Below, one piece after another: positions 16,363-25,037 of a DNA stretch of 64,000 nucleotides. Origin of the DNA: DATKMS01 sp035541735 (lineage in GTDB: Bacteria > Desulfobacterota > Binatia > HRBIN30); the NCBI GenBank assembly GCA_035541735.1, contig DATKMS010000294.1, positions 34,395 through 98,394 on the forward strand, in the 5' to 3' direction. The notes beneath the pieces are model-generated. The model was not told the DNA's origin. It saw only the letters and a program-made list of their open reading frames with translations, and ran no database searches. How positions within the stretch are numbered: position 1 is the stretch's first letter; every line of letters starts with the position of its first letter. A program made the translations under genes and the position numbers.

Positions 16363-17769
16363 ATGAGTGCCAAACCCGCCGTAGTCGCACAGTTGTCACC
16401 GCCGGCTGCCGTTCCCCGCGGTCGCCGCGACGAACCGGAACAATTGCTGGCGATGTCGCCGTCGCGGGCGATCTTCCGCCTGGCTACGCCGACCACGCTG
16501 GTGATGCTCATCGCCGCCACCTCCAACGTGCTCTACACCTACTACGTCAGCCGCATTGGCGCCGACGCGATTGCTGCGGTGTCGCTGGTGTTTCCAATCG
16601 CGCTGCTGGCCATCACCGCCATGGGAGGTGGCATCGGTGCGGGCGCTGCGTCTGCGGTCGCCCGCGCCCTGGGCGCCGGTCGGAAGCACGAAGCCACCGC
16701 GGTTGCCGAGCACGCCCTGGTCCTCAGTGTGGTCATCGGCATCGTCTTCGGGTTGGTGATTCTGATAGGCGCCCCGACGCTCTTCCAACTGATGGGAGGG
16801 CGTGGGGCGGTGCTGCAGAGCGCCGTCATGTTCGCCCGGGTGTTGTTCGGCGGCGCCGTGATCACCTTCGTCGGCGCCATGTTCGACAGCATCATGCGCG
16901 GCGAAGGGAACGTTCGGGTGCCGGCGATTTGGTCGAGCACCTCGCTGCTGCTGCAGATCGTCCTCACGCCGCTGTTCATGTTCGTCGCCGGTCTGGGACT
17001 GATTGGCGCACCCCTGGCGATGCTCGCTAGCCAGTTCCTCGCCACCATCCCGCGTGCCCGCTACGTCTTCGGGGGTGGCGGTGTGGTGCATCCGGCACCG
17101 CTGCCACGCACCTTTGCCCTGGCGCCGTTGGGCGAGATCTTGCGCGTCGGCGTTCCGGCCTCCCTCGCCACGATGATCAACTACGTGGGGATGATGGTGC
17201 TTACGGGGGTGCTGGCGCGCTTTGGTGAGGCGCATCTAGCCGCCTACGGGTTGGGCACGCGCCTGGATTTCTTGTTGCTGTCGTTTGCGTATGGCTTCGG
17301 TGCGGCGGTGCTGACGCTGGTCGGGTTGGTGACCGGTGCCGGCCACCCCGATCGGGCGCTCACCTATATCACGCGCGCCGGCGTCATCATCGTCGGCTTG
17401 CTCACCATCCCGGGTGTCCTCTTGTGGTGGCGGCCGGGTTTGTGGCTCGGTATCTTCACGAACGACCCTGGTATCCAAGCGGTCGGAGCCGCATACTTCC
17501 GCAGCATCGGCCCGTCGTATCCGTTCATGGGTGTTGCCATGGTCACCGCTTTCGCCTTTCAGGGACTCGGGCGCGCCACCGCGCCGTTGGTGTGGATGAT
17601 CGTGCGCGTCATTGGCGTGGTCGCCGTGGCGCTCACCTGCACGCAATGGTTTGGCTTGGGCGACCGAGCGGTGTTCCTCACCGTGGCTGCGGGCAATGTC
17701 ATCTCGGCGGCGGTCATGGCCAGTCTCTTTCTACGCGTGCAATATCGCATCCGTACTCGCCCCGAGTAG
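16363..17769 (+). CDS. MATE family efflux transporter
   Basis: A 468-residue integral membrane protein with about twelve transmembrane helices in two similar halves, the MATE (MatE/NorM/DinF) pattern. It opens with a 28-residue cytoplasmic tail, then LATPTTLVMLIAATSNVLYTYYVSRIGADAIAAVS; GGGIGAGAASAVARALGAG and its second-half counterpart FGAAVLTLVGLVTGAGHPDRAL are the typical repeated loops. MATE proteins export cationic drugs or metabolites using Na+ or H+ gradients; the substrate here is unknown. Start at ATG 16363. Confidence 0.92.
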   Translation: MSAKPAVVAQLSPPAAVPRGRRDEPEQLLAMSPSRAIFRLATPTTLVMLIAATSNVLYTYYVSRIGADAIAAVSLVFPIALLAITAMGGGIGAGAASAVARALGAGRKHEATAVAEHALVLSVVIGIVFGLVILIGAPTLFQLMGGRGAVLQSAVMFARVLFGGAVITFVGAMFDSIMRGEGNVRVPAIWSSTSLLLQIVLTPLFMFVAGLGLIGAPLAMLASQFLATIPRARYVFGGGGVVHPAPLPRTFALAPLGEILRVGVPASLATMINYVGMMVLTGVLARFGEAHLAAYGLGTRLDFLLLSFAYGFGAAVLTLVGLVTGAGHPDRALTYITRAGVIIVGLLTIPGVLLWWRPGLWLGIFTNDPGIQAVGAAYFRSIGPSYPFMGVAMVTAFAFQGLGRATAPLVWMIVRVIGVVAVALTCTQWFGLGDRAVFLTVAAGNVISAAVMASLFLRVQYRIRTRPE

Positions 17770-17790
17770 CAAGCGGTTGACTTCTCATGC

Positions 17791-18336
17791 ATGCCGGACG
17801 AGTCTCTATCCATGTCGGCGGGGCATGATGTGACCAAGCTGCTGGGTTCTGTCACCGTCGTGTTCATCGGGATGCTGGTCCTCCCACGCGGGCTCCAGGC
17901 GCGTTGGGAGGGCAAAGAGGACAGCAAGCCCGAAGCAGTTTTGGAGAGCATGAGCGAGAAGGAGTTGTTCGACGAAGCCTTCGACGTGTGCGTCCGCCGT
18001 GCCATGATGGAGCACCAGGGAAACGATGCGTCCGATCTCGGCAGCGGCAGCACCGACGCGTCCGATTACTTAGGGGTGATCTATCAGGTCGCAGGGAAGA
18101 AGCATGATGGAATCGCACCGTCATGGATGCTGGAGCTGACCGCCGCGCACACCGTCAAGAAGTGCCAAAACGCGTTTCGCAGCTTCCTCGCCATGGAGGA
18201 ACCGGTGGCACCGACACCGGCAAAGAAGACCGTGCGGCGCCTGGCAAAGAAGACGGCGCCCTCGCCGCGGCACACTGATTCCCTGGAACAACTGCCGCCC
18301 TGGCTGGCTCCACAGCGCCCGGCGCCGTCACCGTGA
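17791..18336 (+). CDS. Hypothetical exported or membrane-anchored protein
   Basis: A 181-residue protein with an N-terminal hydrophobic segment (TKLLGSVTVVFIGMLVL, about residues 15-32) that could be a signal peptide or anchor. A mixed helical domain with two Cys follows (CVRRAMMEH, VKKCQNAF), then a basic Lys/Pro/Ala tail. ATG 17791 or 17812 may be used. It follows the MATE gene by 21 nt on the same strand. No family recognised; codon use looks normal for the window. Confidence 0.5.
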   Translation: MPDESLSMSAGHDVTKLLGSVTVVFIGMLVLPRGLQARWEGKEDSKPEAVLESMSEKELFDEAFDVCVRRAMMEHQGNDASDLGSGSTDASDYLGVIYQVAGKKHDGIAPSWMLELTAAHTVKKCQNAFRSFLAMEEPVAPTPAKKTVRRLAKKTAPSPRHTDSLEQLPPWLAPQRPAPSP

Positions 18337-18430
18337 GCCGGTGCGAACGGACGCCGCGTAAGGCGATGCGCCAGCGGCCCATGACCGGCTGCGCCGGGCG
18401 TGTTAGCATCGCTGTCTCGGAGGTGGGCGC

Positions 18431-19210
18431 ATGGCGTACGTTCTGGCGGAGTTGGCGGACGAGATTGGCACCGTAACGTTCAACCACGACGCACACCGGA
18501 ACGCGCTCAGCAGAGCCTTCATCGAGGAACTTCTCGCGGCGCTCGAGCGCCTGAGTGGAGCAAAGGTCCGCGTCGTCGTCCTGCGGGCCCGCCCCGGAAC
18601 CACTGTGTGGTCCGCGGGCCACGACCTCCGGGAGCTTCCCAAGACAGGCGCCGATCCGTTGGCCTATTCCGACCCGGTCGAGCGTGTGATCCGCGCCATC
18701 GAGCACTTCCCCACGCCGGTCCTCGGCATGATCGACGGGAGCGTCTGGGGCGGGGCGTTCGAGCTGGCGCTGGTGTGCGACCTGCTCGTGGGCACGCGCA
18801 ACGCCTCCTTCGCGATCACGCCCGCCAAGATCGGACTGCCGTACAACTCCACCGGGCTACTCCACTTCATCAACGCGCTGGGCATGAACACGGTCAAGGA
18901 GATGTTCTTCACGGCCCGCCCGATCAACGCCGAGCGCGCCCTGCAGCTCGGTATCTTGAACCGCCTCGTCGAGCCCAGCGACCTCGAATCCGTCACCTAC
19001 GAGCTGGCACGTGCAATCGCCGCCAACTCGCCGCTGAGCATTCGCGTCGTCAAGGAACAGCTGCGCATTCTCGGCAACGCACATCCGTTGAGCCCGGAGA
19101 CCTTCGAGCGTATCCAGGGCCTGCGGCAGGCGGTCTTCGACAGCCATGACTATCGCGAGGGCACCAGCGCGATCGTGGAAAAGCGCCGGCCGGTGTTTAT
19201 CGGCGAATGA
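18431..19210 (+). CDS. scpB: Methylmalonyl-CoA decarboxylase (ScpB-like crotonase)
   Basis: A 259-residue crotonase-fold enzyme that matches E. coli ScpB/YgfG over its full length. Key elements are NALSRAFIEELL, VWSAGHDLRELP with H64 (H66 in E. coli), SVWGGAFELAL, and GLPYN with Y138 (Y140 in E. coli), both implicated in decarboxylation of (R)-methylmalonyl-CoA to propionyl-CoA. The C-terminal ERIQGLRQAVFDSHDYREG is also diagnostic. GGAGG lies 7 nt before the ATG. No mutase (scpA) or CoA-transferase is adjacent, so it stands alone here. Confidence 0.88.
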   Translation: MAYVLAELADEIGTVTFNHDAHRNALSRAFIEELLAALERLSGAKVRVVVLRARPGTTVWSAGHDLRELPKTGADPLAYSDPVERVIRAIEHFPTPVLGMIDGSVWGGAFELALVCDLLVGTRNASFAITPAKIGLPYNSTGLLHFINALGMNTVKEMFFTARPINAERALQLGILNRLVEPSDLESVTYELARAIAANSPLSIRVVKEQLRILGNAHPLSPETFERIQGLRQAVFDSHDYREGTSAIVEKRRPVFIGE

Positions 19211-19423
19211 CCCCATCGACGACCGCGGCCGGGCGCTCGCCGGCTGGGAGAGAGCCCGGCGCTCCAGCCTGCGCGAGCCTCTGTTGACGACCCTGCCGTC
19301 GCACTGCACGTCCTCAGTTCGGCATTGCGACCGTCAGCCAAACATGCCAACGTCTCTGCCAAAGAGTGAGACACTCGTGACCGACGGACTGAGTGCAGCG
19401 CCCGCCGGCGAAGGGGCTTTCAA

Positions 19424-20929
19424 ATGATACGGATGACACACGCGCTGGACACGGGGCTCGTGGCCGCAATCATGCTGGCGTTCTTCCTCGTGCCGGGTGC
19501 CACGCATGCGGCTACGCCGATAGCCAGTGGGACACCCACCTCACTGCCGCCCTACAGCGGCGCGTCCTGGAAGCCCAAGAGCGTGAAGGCAAAGAAGCCA
19601 CCCCAGAATAAGCATATGGCCACCAATGGTCGCAGCAACGTGCACAACGACTCGTGGATGACCGATGTGTATTGGGCCAAGGGACCGCTCGGCAAAACCC
19701 CGGACACCCTGTCGTCCGCCATCGGCCGGGTATGCATCACAGTAACGTTCGACCGCAAAGGCCGCCTGGTCGCTACGTGTTCCTCGCTTGCGGGCCCACG
19801 CCTGTACATGTTCGATCCGAAGACGCTCGACGTGCTCGCCGAGTTCGACCTGCCGTTCGTCGCTCCGCCCCCAACCCAGGACCCGACGACCAACAGCTCC
19901 GGCGGTTCGTACTTCTACCTCGACAACAAAGACCGCGCTGTCATCGCCACCGCCAACAGTCACATCTGGGTGGTCGCGGAGGCGCCGTCCAAGGGTCCTG
20001 CCGGCTTCCTGTTGCAGCAAGACTACGACCTCACCTCGATCATTCCCAGCGACGACCGTCTCACCTCGGCGCTCCCCGACTGGGCCGGCAACATCTGGTT
20101 CATCAGCCGCTACCACGGCACGGTTGGGGTGCTGAACCCGGCCACGAGCGCGGTGCATTCAATCGTCCTCAATGAGGAGATTGAGAACTCGTTCGCGATT
20201 GACAAGCAAGGGGTCTACATCGTGACCGACAAGCAGATGTACCGCTTCGACCTCGACGCCACAGGGACGCCTAGCGTGACGTGGTCGGTGACGTACCAGA
20301 ACAGCGGCCTGGCGAAGCCGGGCCAGTTCAATGCCGGGTCGGGGACGACGCCGACCGTGTTGCCGGGAGGCTTCGTGGCCATCACAGACAACGCCGATCC
20401 GATGAACGTCGTCGTCTATCGCACGGCGGCAACGCTTGCGAGCGGGCAGTCACGCGTGGTCTGCGAGATACCGGTCTTTGCGGCCGGCGCAAGCTGCACG
20501 GAGAACTCGCTCATCGGCGCCGGCGCATCGCTCATAGTCGAGAACAACTACGGCTACAAACTTGCGGCCACAACCAATGGAGCGGTGACGACGCCTGGGC
20601 TCACGCGCGTCGACATCAACCCCGACGGCAGCGGGTGCCACGTCGCGTGGACGAACACCACCGAGCGCGCGCCGAGCGTCGTGCCCAAGGCCTCGGTCAA
20701 GAACGGCCTCGTCTATACCTTCACCAAAGATCCAGATCCCGTGAACACGACGGCCGACGCGTGGTTCTGGACGGCGCTTGATTTCCAAACCGGGGCCACG
20801 GTGTGGAAGCAGCTTGCCGGCACGGGGAGCGGTTACAACAACCACTACGCCGGCATTGTCATCGGTAAGGACGGCACCGCCTATCTCGGCGCTGTCGGCG
20901 GTCTGCTGGCGATACGGGACCACAAATAG
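19424..20929 (+). CDS. Secreted beta-propeller (PQQ-repeat-like) protein
   Basis: A 501-residue protein. A signal peptide spans residues 1-30 (AAIMLAFFLVPGATHAA), followed by a Pro/Ser/Lys-rich linker. The rest is a series of blade-like repeats such as YMFDPKTLDVLAEFDLP, YLDNKDRAVIATANSHIWVV, WAGNIWFISRYHGTVGVLNP and the terminal GIVIGKDGTAYLGAVGGLLAIRDHK. This suggests a periplasmic or extracellular propeller. No catalytic residues for PQQ dehydrogenases are evident, so a binding or scaffold role is as likely. Convergent with the GST gene. Confidence 0.72.
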   Translation: MIRMTHALDTGLVAAIMLAFFLVPGATHAATPIASGTPTSLPPYSGASWKPKSVKAKKPPQNKHMATNGRSNVHNDSWMTDVYWAKGPLGKTPDTLSSAIGRVCITVTFDRKGRLVATCSSLAGPRLYMFDPKTLDVLAEFDLPFVAPPPTQDPTTNSSGGSYFYLDNKDRAVIATANSHIWVVAEAPSKGPAGFLLQQDYDLTSIIPSDDRLTSALPDWAGNIWFISRYHGTVGVLNPATSAVHSIVLNEEIENSFAIDKQGVYIVTDKQMYRFDLDATGTPSVTWSVTYQNSGLAKPGQFNAGSGTTPTVLPGGFVAITDNADPMNVVVYRTAATLASGQSRVVCEIPVFAAGASCTENSLIGAGASLIVENNYGYKLAATTNGAVTTPGLTRVDINPDGSGCHVAWTNTTERAPSVVPKASVKNGLVYTFTKDPDPVNTTADAWFWTALDFQTGATVWKQLAGTGSGYNNHYAGIVIGKDGTAYLGAVGGLLAIRDHK

Positions 20930-20969
20930 GAACTGCAGGTTCGAGACGGCACACCGGACTCCAGCGTCC

Positions 20970-22061
20970 TCATGCGGTTTCGAACACCAGCTTGAAGTTG
21001 CACTTGCGCAGGCGATGGCGCGGGCGGAACTGCAGCAGCGCCGCGACACCCGTCCCCTGTACAGCGTCATCCACCTGAGCGCCTTCCGCCGGTTGCAGCG
21101 CGTGATACGCGTCGAGCGGCCGTTGCACCATCCACGATGTATACGGGCTGGTGAAGCGTTGGAACTGTACGCCGCGCAGGCGTGTCCAGTGGAAGCCCAC
21201 GCCGCGTGGCGGTTCGACGAGAGCAGGCGGCTTCGCATCAGCCCAGGTCTCGAACGCGCGCACGTTGTCGAGCAGCAACGGCACCGCATCGTGGCCGATT
21301 AGGGAGAGCAAGGGCAGCAGCGTGGGAGCCAGTGCGTCGTTGGCGAGGAACGCGCCCGCCCGCGGCGTGGGGTGATTCATGCGCTCGATCCAGGCGCAGA
21401 CGTGCGGGGCGGTGTCACGCAGGAGTCGGCCGGGCACCGCGTCGAGGTAGAGATGCGCGTACAGGGGGCCGAGGAGCGCCAGATCGCCGAGCGACATGCG
21501 GTTGCCGAGCAGAAAGTCGTGTGCCGCGAAGTGGCGTGACAGGATGTCGAGCAGGTCGCGCAGGTGCGCTTCGATCGCCGGGATGCTCTCCGCGTGCACA
21601 CCCAGGAGCGGCAGCGTACCGCGCATGCGGTCGGCGAAGCGGCTTGCGGTCTCCGGGTTGCCGGTGGCGCGTGCGAAGTCGGCGCGCGCCTTGGCTTCGC
21701 TCTCGGCAAAGCTCCAGCGGTAGTGCATCGCCGGCAGCAGACAGAACTCGTCGGCGTACAGCTCAATGAGGTACGCGACCACACGTTGGACCGGCGTCGG
21801 TGGATAAACGGGCGGGTCCGGAAAGCGGTGTTCGAGCTCGTCGAGGATCTCACTGGTGTCCTGCAGCACAACATCATCCGGTGTGATCACCACCGGAATG
21901 AATCGCAAGCCGGTGCGAGCCTGGATGACGTCCCGATAGATGTCGGGCGTCGGTGCGATCTCTGCGAACGGCACCTGCTTGTAGCGAAAGAACGGGCGGA
22001 CCTTCGCGGAGAAATAGGACACTTCGGCAGCATAGAAACGGTAGGGCGGCGGCGCTGTCAT
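20970..22061 (-). CDS. Glutathione S-transferase family protein (long form)
   Basis: A 363-residue protein with an N-terminal thioredoxin-like GST domain (YRFYAAEVSYFSAKVRPFFRYKQVPFAEI, then FIPVVITPDDVVLQDTSEILDELE, including the cis-Pro and ES/TS loop) and an all-helical C-terminal domain containing RMSLGDLALLGPLYAHLY. It is longer than a normal GST (about 220) because of an extra C-terminal region ending in YTSWMVQRPLDAY. The ATG at 22061 is where the family similarity starts. Substrate unknown; detoxification or dehalogenation type reactions are possible. Confidence 0.82.
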   Translation of the reverse strand: MTAPPPYRFYAAEVSYFSAKVRPFFRYKQVPFAEIAPTPDIYRDVIQARTGLRFIPVVITPDDVVLQDTSEILDELEHRFPDPPVYPPTPVQRVVAYLIELYADEFCLLPAMHYRWSFAESEAKARADFARATGNPETASRFADRMRGTLPLLGVHAESIPAIEAHLRDLLDILSRHFAAHDFLLGNRMSLGDLALLGPLYAHLYLDAVPGRLLRDTAPHVCAWIERMNHPTPRAGAFLANDALAPTLLPLLSLIGHDAVPLLLDNVRAFETWADAKPPALVEPPRGVGFHWTRLRGVQFQRFTSPYTSWMVQRPLDAYHALQPAEGAQVDDAVQGTGVAALLQFRPRHRLRKCNFKLVFETA

Positions 22062-22375
22062 GGCGCCGCACTGTAGCGGAGGGAGGGTGCAAAGTCGAAA
22101 GTCGGCCGGCGTGCACAGCCACGAACCGTATCCGTGGCAATCCTGACGGCGCAAACGCCTGCGCAAGTGGTGTGTCAAAGCCGATGCCGCGAACCGGCGC
22201 GACCGCGGCACCTGGCCGTCGCTTTGCCGGCAGCACACGCCGGTCAGTCAGCCAAGGTGCGGGCCGATGCAATGAAGTGACTTGACAGGTCACAAGACAT
22301 TACATGGCACATGAGCTGCTTTCGCCAGTTCTCGTGCGCGCACGGGTTACACGCCACTGCGGGGTCTGTGTCTGT
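22062..22375. other. Divergent intergenic region without recognised elements
   Basis: The 314 nt between the GST-family gene and the stalk-protein gene must hold promoters for both. No clear -35/-10 pair, operator palindrome or RNA element could be made out. The stalk gene's frame extends through part of it to ATG 22304, an alternative start. Confidence 0.35.
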
Positions 22376-24649
22376 ATGTCGAGCCGTTTGGCGGGCGTCC
22401 TCTTCGGAGTGTTGTTCGCGCTTGCCTCTGGCACGGACGCATTGGGCGCCGTCGCATTCGTCCAGAATATTGGCACCAACCAGACCAAAACCAGCGGAAC
22501 AACGCTGAGTATCAGCGTGCCGGCTGCTGGGGTGGCGGCCGGCCACAGCATCATTGTTACCTTCGTTATGAACCCCGCAACGGGAACCGTGAGTGCCACC
22601 GACAGCGCGGGCAACACCTACAGTGTCGATGCCGACGTGGCGAACGGGAGTGGAACCAGCGGCGTGCGCACGGTCGTCCTTGCCGCGCACAACGTCGCGG
22701 CACTTGCTTCCGGCAACACGATCACCATTACGCACCCGACGGTCACCGCTCGCGCCGCCACCGCAGATGAGTTCTTCGGCTTGGCGACATCCGCGGTGCG
22801 CGATCAGACGAGCACCAGCACAGGAAGCAGCACGGCTCCATCTTCGGGATCGACGGCCAACACTGCCCAAGCCGACGAGTTGCTCGTTGGCGCGATCGGC
22901 GTCCAGGGTCCGTCGGGAGACACTTTCACGGCGGACCCAGCGTTCACCGCGCTGACCCGAGTTGGTACGACTGGGAGCAGCGCGGCCTCCAACATCACCA
23001 CCAATCCGGAGTACCGCATAGTCAGCGCTGTGGGCACGTATGCTGCCACCGGCACCCTCAACCCATCACGGCTCTGGGCCGCTGACATCGTGACGTATCG
23101 CGCGGCGCCGGCAGCCGGGACACCGACAGCAACCGCAACCGCTACGCCTACGAGCACGGCCACGTCCACCCCCACCAGGACCGCGACGCCCACTCCCACG
23201 GCCACCCCGACCAGCACGCCGACGGCGACTCCTACCAATACGCCGACATCCACGCCAACCACGACCCCGACGCCGACACCCACAGCGACCTCCACCAGCA
23301 GCGCAACGCCGACGGCAACGAGAACGCCGACGCCTAGCGCTACCATGACGCCCACGGGCACACCGACCAGCACACCCACGTCGACGCCGACGAACACCCC
23401 GACGCCGACGAGCACGCCGACGTCGACCCCAACCAACACGCCGACTGCGACGCCGACCTACACACCCACGAGCACGTCCACGCCAACCCCGACGAGAACC
23501 TCGACGCCCACCGCCACCATGACTCCGACGAGCACGGCCACCGCCACCCCCAGCAACACAGCCACCCCAACACCAACCGACACACCAACACCAACGGCCA
23601 CGCCGACGTCGTCGCCCAGCGCGACACCAACTGCCACTAGCACGCCGACGAATACCCCAAGCGCCACACCAACCACTACGCCCACTCCAACTGCGACCAG
23701 CACACCCACGTCGACGGCCAGCAAGACGCCGACGCCGAGCCCGACTGCCTCAGCGACGAATACCCCGACTGCCACGCCAACTGTGACACAAACGAACACG
23801 CCTACGCCGTTGCCGACGCGTACACCAACCGCGACGCCGACCTGGACTCCGACGACCACGGCGAGCGCCACCGCCACAGCGACCGGCACTGCTACCCCGA
23901 CGCCGACGCCGTCATCCACAGCGAGTCCGACCGGTACGCCCACCCGCACCGCCACCGCTTCACCCACCAACACGGCGCCGCAAACACCCACGCGGACGAA
24001 GACACCCACGCGCACAGCTACCGCAAGCCCGGGGCCGTCGGCTACTCCGACCAAGGAGCCCGCCGCCAGTTGTGGCTCAACTACGGCGGGCTACTGCGTG
24101 CAGGGCGGCCCAGCAGCGCGCACCGCGTGCCTGTCAGCCTGGTATCTGCCGGGGACGCCGTTCACCGGCGCTGGCCGCAGGGTTCAGGTGTTCTGCAAGC
24201 CGGGCGCGAGTTGCGACGCAGATGGCAGTGCAACCGATGGCGTGTGTACGTTCCGCGTGGCCATCTGTCTCAACAACACGGACCCTACCCAGCAGTGCCA
24301 GGCGAGCTCTTTGGCCAGCTTCAAGCTGCTGCGACCAAATCCGTCGTCGGCACGGCTGAGCCGCTACGACGCCACCAACGCGGACAGCATCTTGGCGGCA
24401 GTCGCATCGCTGCCCGTGGGCCCTAGGATTGGGCCGGACTCAGTGGTCGGGTTCGATCCGGCGCTGACCGCAACGAACCTCTGCACCGGTCTGTTCGACG
24501 TCATGGTCCCACTCAAGGCACACGCGAACGGCACATTGAGCAAAGGCACCCTGAAACTGCGATCCCAGGTCAGGACGCTCGCCGCGCCCACCAACCGCAA
24601 GGGTACCAAGGACTCTGACACCTTGACGCTGCTGTGCTATCCGCCCTGA
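22376..24649 (+). CDS. Exported protein with long Thr-Pro-Thr repeat stalk
   Basis: A 757-residue surface or secreted protein. A signal peptide occupies residues 1-25 (LAGVLFGVLFALASGTDALG). Residues about 26-247 form a beta-rich globular domain. Residues about 250-565 are a low-complexity stalk of TPT, TAT and TST tripeptides. The C-terminal 190 residues have paired cysteines (CGSTTAGYC, CKPGASCD, VCTFRVAICLNN) and look globular. This architecture fits a cell-surface or spore/sheath-like adhesin whose Pro/Thr stalk projects the tip domain. ATG 22376 is chosen because it starts the signal peptide; ATG 22304 is possible. Confidence 0.75.
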   Translation: MSSRLAGVLFGVLFALASGTDALGAVAFVQNIGTNQTKTSGTTLSISVPAAGVAAGHSIIVTFVMNPATGTVSATDSAGNTYSVDADVANGSGTSGVRTVVLAAHNVAALASGNTITITHPTVTARAATADEFFGLATSAVRDQTSTSTGSSTAPSSGSTANTAQADELLVGAIGVQGPSGDTFTADPAFTALTRVGTTGSSAASNITTNPEYRIVSAVGTYAATGTLNPSRLWAADIVTYRAAPAAGTPTATATATPTSTATSTPTRTATPTPTATPTSTPTATPTNTPTSTPTTTPTPTPTATSTSSATPTATRTPTPSATMTPTGTPTSTPTSTPTNTPTPTSTPTSTPTNTPTATPTYTPTSTSTPTPTRTSTPTATMTPTSTATATPSNTATPTPTDTPTPTATPTSSPSATPTATSTPTNTPSATPTTTPTPTATSTPTSTASKTPTPSPTASATNTPTATPTVTQTNTPTPLPTRTPTATPTWTPTTTASATATATGTATPTPTPSSTASPTGTPTRTATASPTNTAPQTPTRTKTPTRTATASPGPSATPTKEPAASCGSTTAGYCVQGGPAARTACLSAWYLPGTPFTGAGRRVQVFCKPGASCDADGSATDGVCTFRVAICLNNTDPTQQCQASSLASFKLLRPNPSSARLSRYDATNADSILAAVASLPVGPRIGPDSVVGFDPALTATNLCTGLFDVMVPLKAHANGTLSKGTLKLRSQVRTLAAPTNRKGTKDSDTLTLLCYPP
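23118..24060 (+). repeat. Tripeptide-coding low-complexity array (ACN CCN ACN)
   Basis: About 940 nt of degenerate tandem 9-nt-like units encode Thr-Pro-Thr with Ala, Ser, Asn or Arg substitutions. Third positions vary widely, showing selection for protein sequence rather than recent DNA slippage. The antisense strand reads as a spurious Val/Gly-rich protein for the same reason. Located inside the stalk protein gene. Confidence 0.85.
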
Positions 24650-24960
24650 GGCCCCTCGCTGCGGACCCGATGCGGCCACCACGCCGGATATGGCCGCGCG
24701 TGCAGATGATAGTGGTTGGGTATCTGCCGCATGTGATCGTCGAAGTACCAGCCGCGTGCGTACTTACCATCGGCGACACGCGCCAGTGCCTCCTGCATCA
24801 CCGCACGCTCCTCCGCTGTCGGCACGGCTCGGTGCACGCCAAGAACCGCCATCGGCACGTCACAGGAATCGCAATCGAGGATCGTGAACCGGAACGGTTC
24901 CTCGTACTCCGCGTACCAGGCGGTGGTCCGCGCCAACTCACAAAGCTCACATCGCGCCAC
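24637..24960 (-). CDS. Small HIT-like zinc/His-triad protein
   Basis: A 107-residue protein. It opens with RCELCEL (a CxxC pair), has DCDSCDVPMAVLGVHRAVPTAEE in the middle and ends with HMRQIPNHYHLHARPYP, a histidine-triad-like HxHxH. This matches a recurring small HIT-like family where Cys pairs and His may bind metal. The GTG at 24960 is chosen since family similarity starts there; the upstream sequence is Pro/Ser-rich and ill-fitting. No good Shine-Dalgarno is seen. The 3' end overlaps the stalk gene by 13 nt, convergent. Confidence 0.65.
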   Translation of the reverse strand: MARCELCELARTTAWYAEYEEPFRFTILDCDSCDVPMAVLGVHRAVPTAEERAVMQEALARVADGKYARGWYFDDHMRQIPNHYHLHARPYPAWWPHRVRSEGPQGG

Positions 24961-25037
24961 AGGTGGCGGCGTAGCACATGTGCGGCTCGCAGCGGAAGAC
25001 GTCTGGGGCGCACGACAATCTGGTTCACGTGTGCTGT

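Noticed and set aside
23458..24054. Val/Gly-rich open frames on the minus strand opposite the stalk
   Set aside because: They are the complement of Thr-Pro codons; the pattern is fully explained by the plus-strand repeat.
23118..24060. Possible CRISPR or minisatellite array
   Set aside because: Units are about 9 nt, degenerate at third positions and in frame with a signal-peptide protein; there are no spacers or constant repeats.
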